A stretch of DNA of 20,459 bases from Cerioporus squamosus (lineage: Eukaryota; Basidiomycota; Agaricomycetes; Polyporales; Polyporaceae), in contig JABYQS010000495.1 in assembly GCA_022592435.1 (NCBI GenBank), positions 1 through 20,459 of the forward strand. The letters run 5' to 3'. Positions 20,412 to 20,459 of this stretch are shown piece by piece; the first letter of the stretch is position 1; every line of letters starts with the position of its first letter. A program made the translations under genes and the position numbers. The notes beneath the pieces are model-generated. The model was not told the DNA's origin. It made no database searches and saw only the letters and a list, made by a program, of their open reading frames with translations.

Positions 20412-20459
20412 GTCGCGCAAATGTCGAGAGCTCGAGCGTGTACAGATTGTACTGCACGA

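Noticed and set aside
1..20459. CRISPR array, bacterial operon, phage or biosynthetic cluster
   Set aside because: No regularly spaced repeats are seen, all genes carry spliceosomal introns, and the neighbours do not form a known pathway.

Overview
The window looks like nuclear DNA of a basidiomycete fungus, most likely an agaricomycete of the polypore type (inference). The reasons are GC-rich coding sequence with C/G-ending codons, genes cut by many 47-70 bp GT-AG introns, and the families present: an F-box protein of the kind expanded in wood-decay fungi, a DUF6534-like membrane protein and a Kre9-like GPI protein. I rebuilt every gene by hand, joining frames across splice sites and checking that exon lengths close the reading frame.

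Layout. Plus strand: F-box protein (53-2274, seven exons, five apparent one-base losses), methionine sulfoxide reductase MsrA (2919-3763, intact, with a possible mitochondrial presequence), and a DUF6534-like membrane protein in 21 exons (4153-6461). Next come two paralogous genes of unknown function placed head to head: copy A on the minus strand (6770-8577) and copy B on the plus strand (10673-12559). About 2.1 kb without a clear gene separates them, and it carries a 244 bp MITE-like element. Three genes then follow on the minus strand: a membrane-anchored pepsin-like aspartic protease (12824-14716), a small Kre9/Knh1-like GPI-anchored protein with an unusually long 711 bp intron (15622-16983), and tyrosyl-DNA phosphodiesterase 1 (17797-20411).

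The main discoveries are these. (1) The two unknown paralogs form a roughly 0.9 kb inverted repeat. Several introns are almost identical while exon 1, intron 1 and the whole 3' half are strongly diverged, which is the pattern of ectopic gene conversion with a sharp edge inside one exon. (2) Eight apparent single-base deletions, most in or next to short homopolymers, break three otherwise well-formed genes, including conserved TDP1; this points to assembly error at least in part. (3) TDP1 has a GC-AG first intron that splits a ubiquitin-interacting motif, and a 9-nt exon directly after its first catalytic motif.

No operon logic is expected in a fungal window. I see no pathway cluster, CRISPR array, viral gene or toxin gene. 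The genes look like housekeeping, surface and lineage-specific genes that happen to be neighbours.
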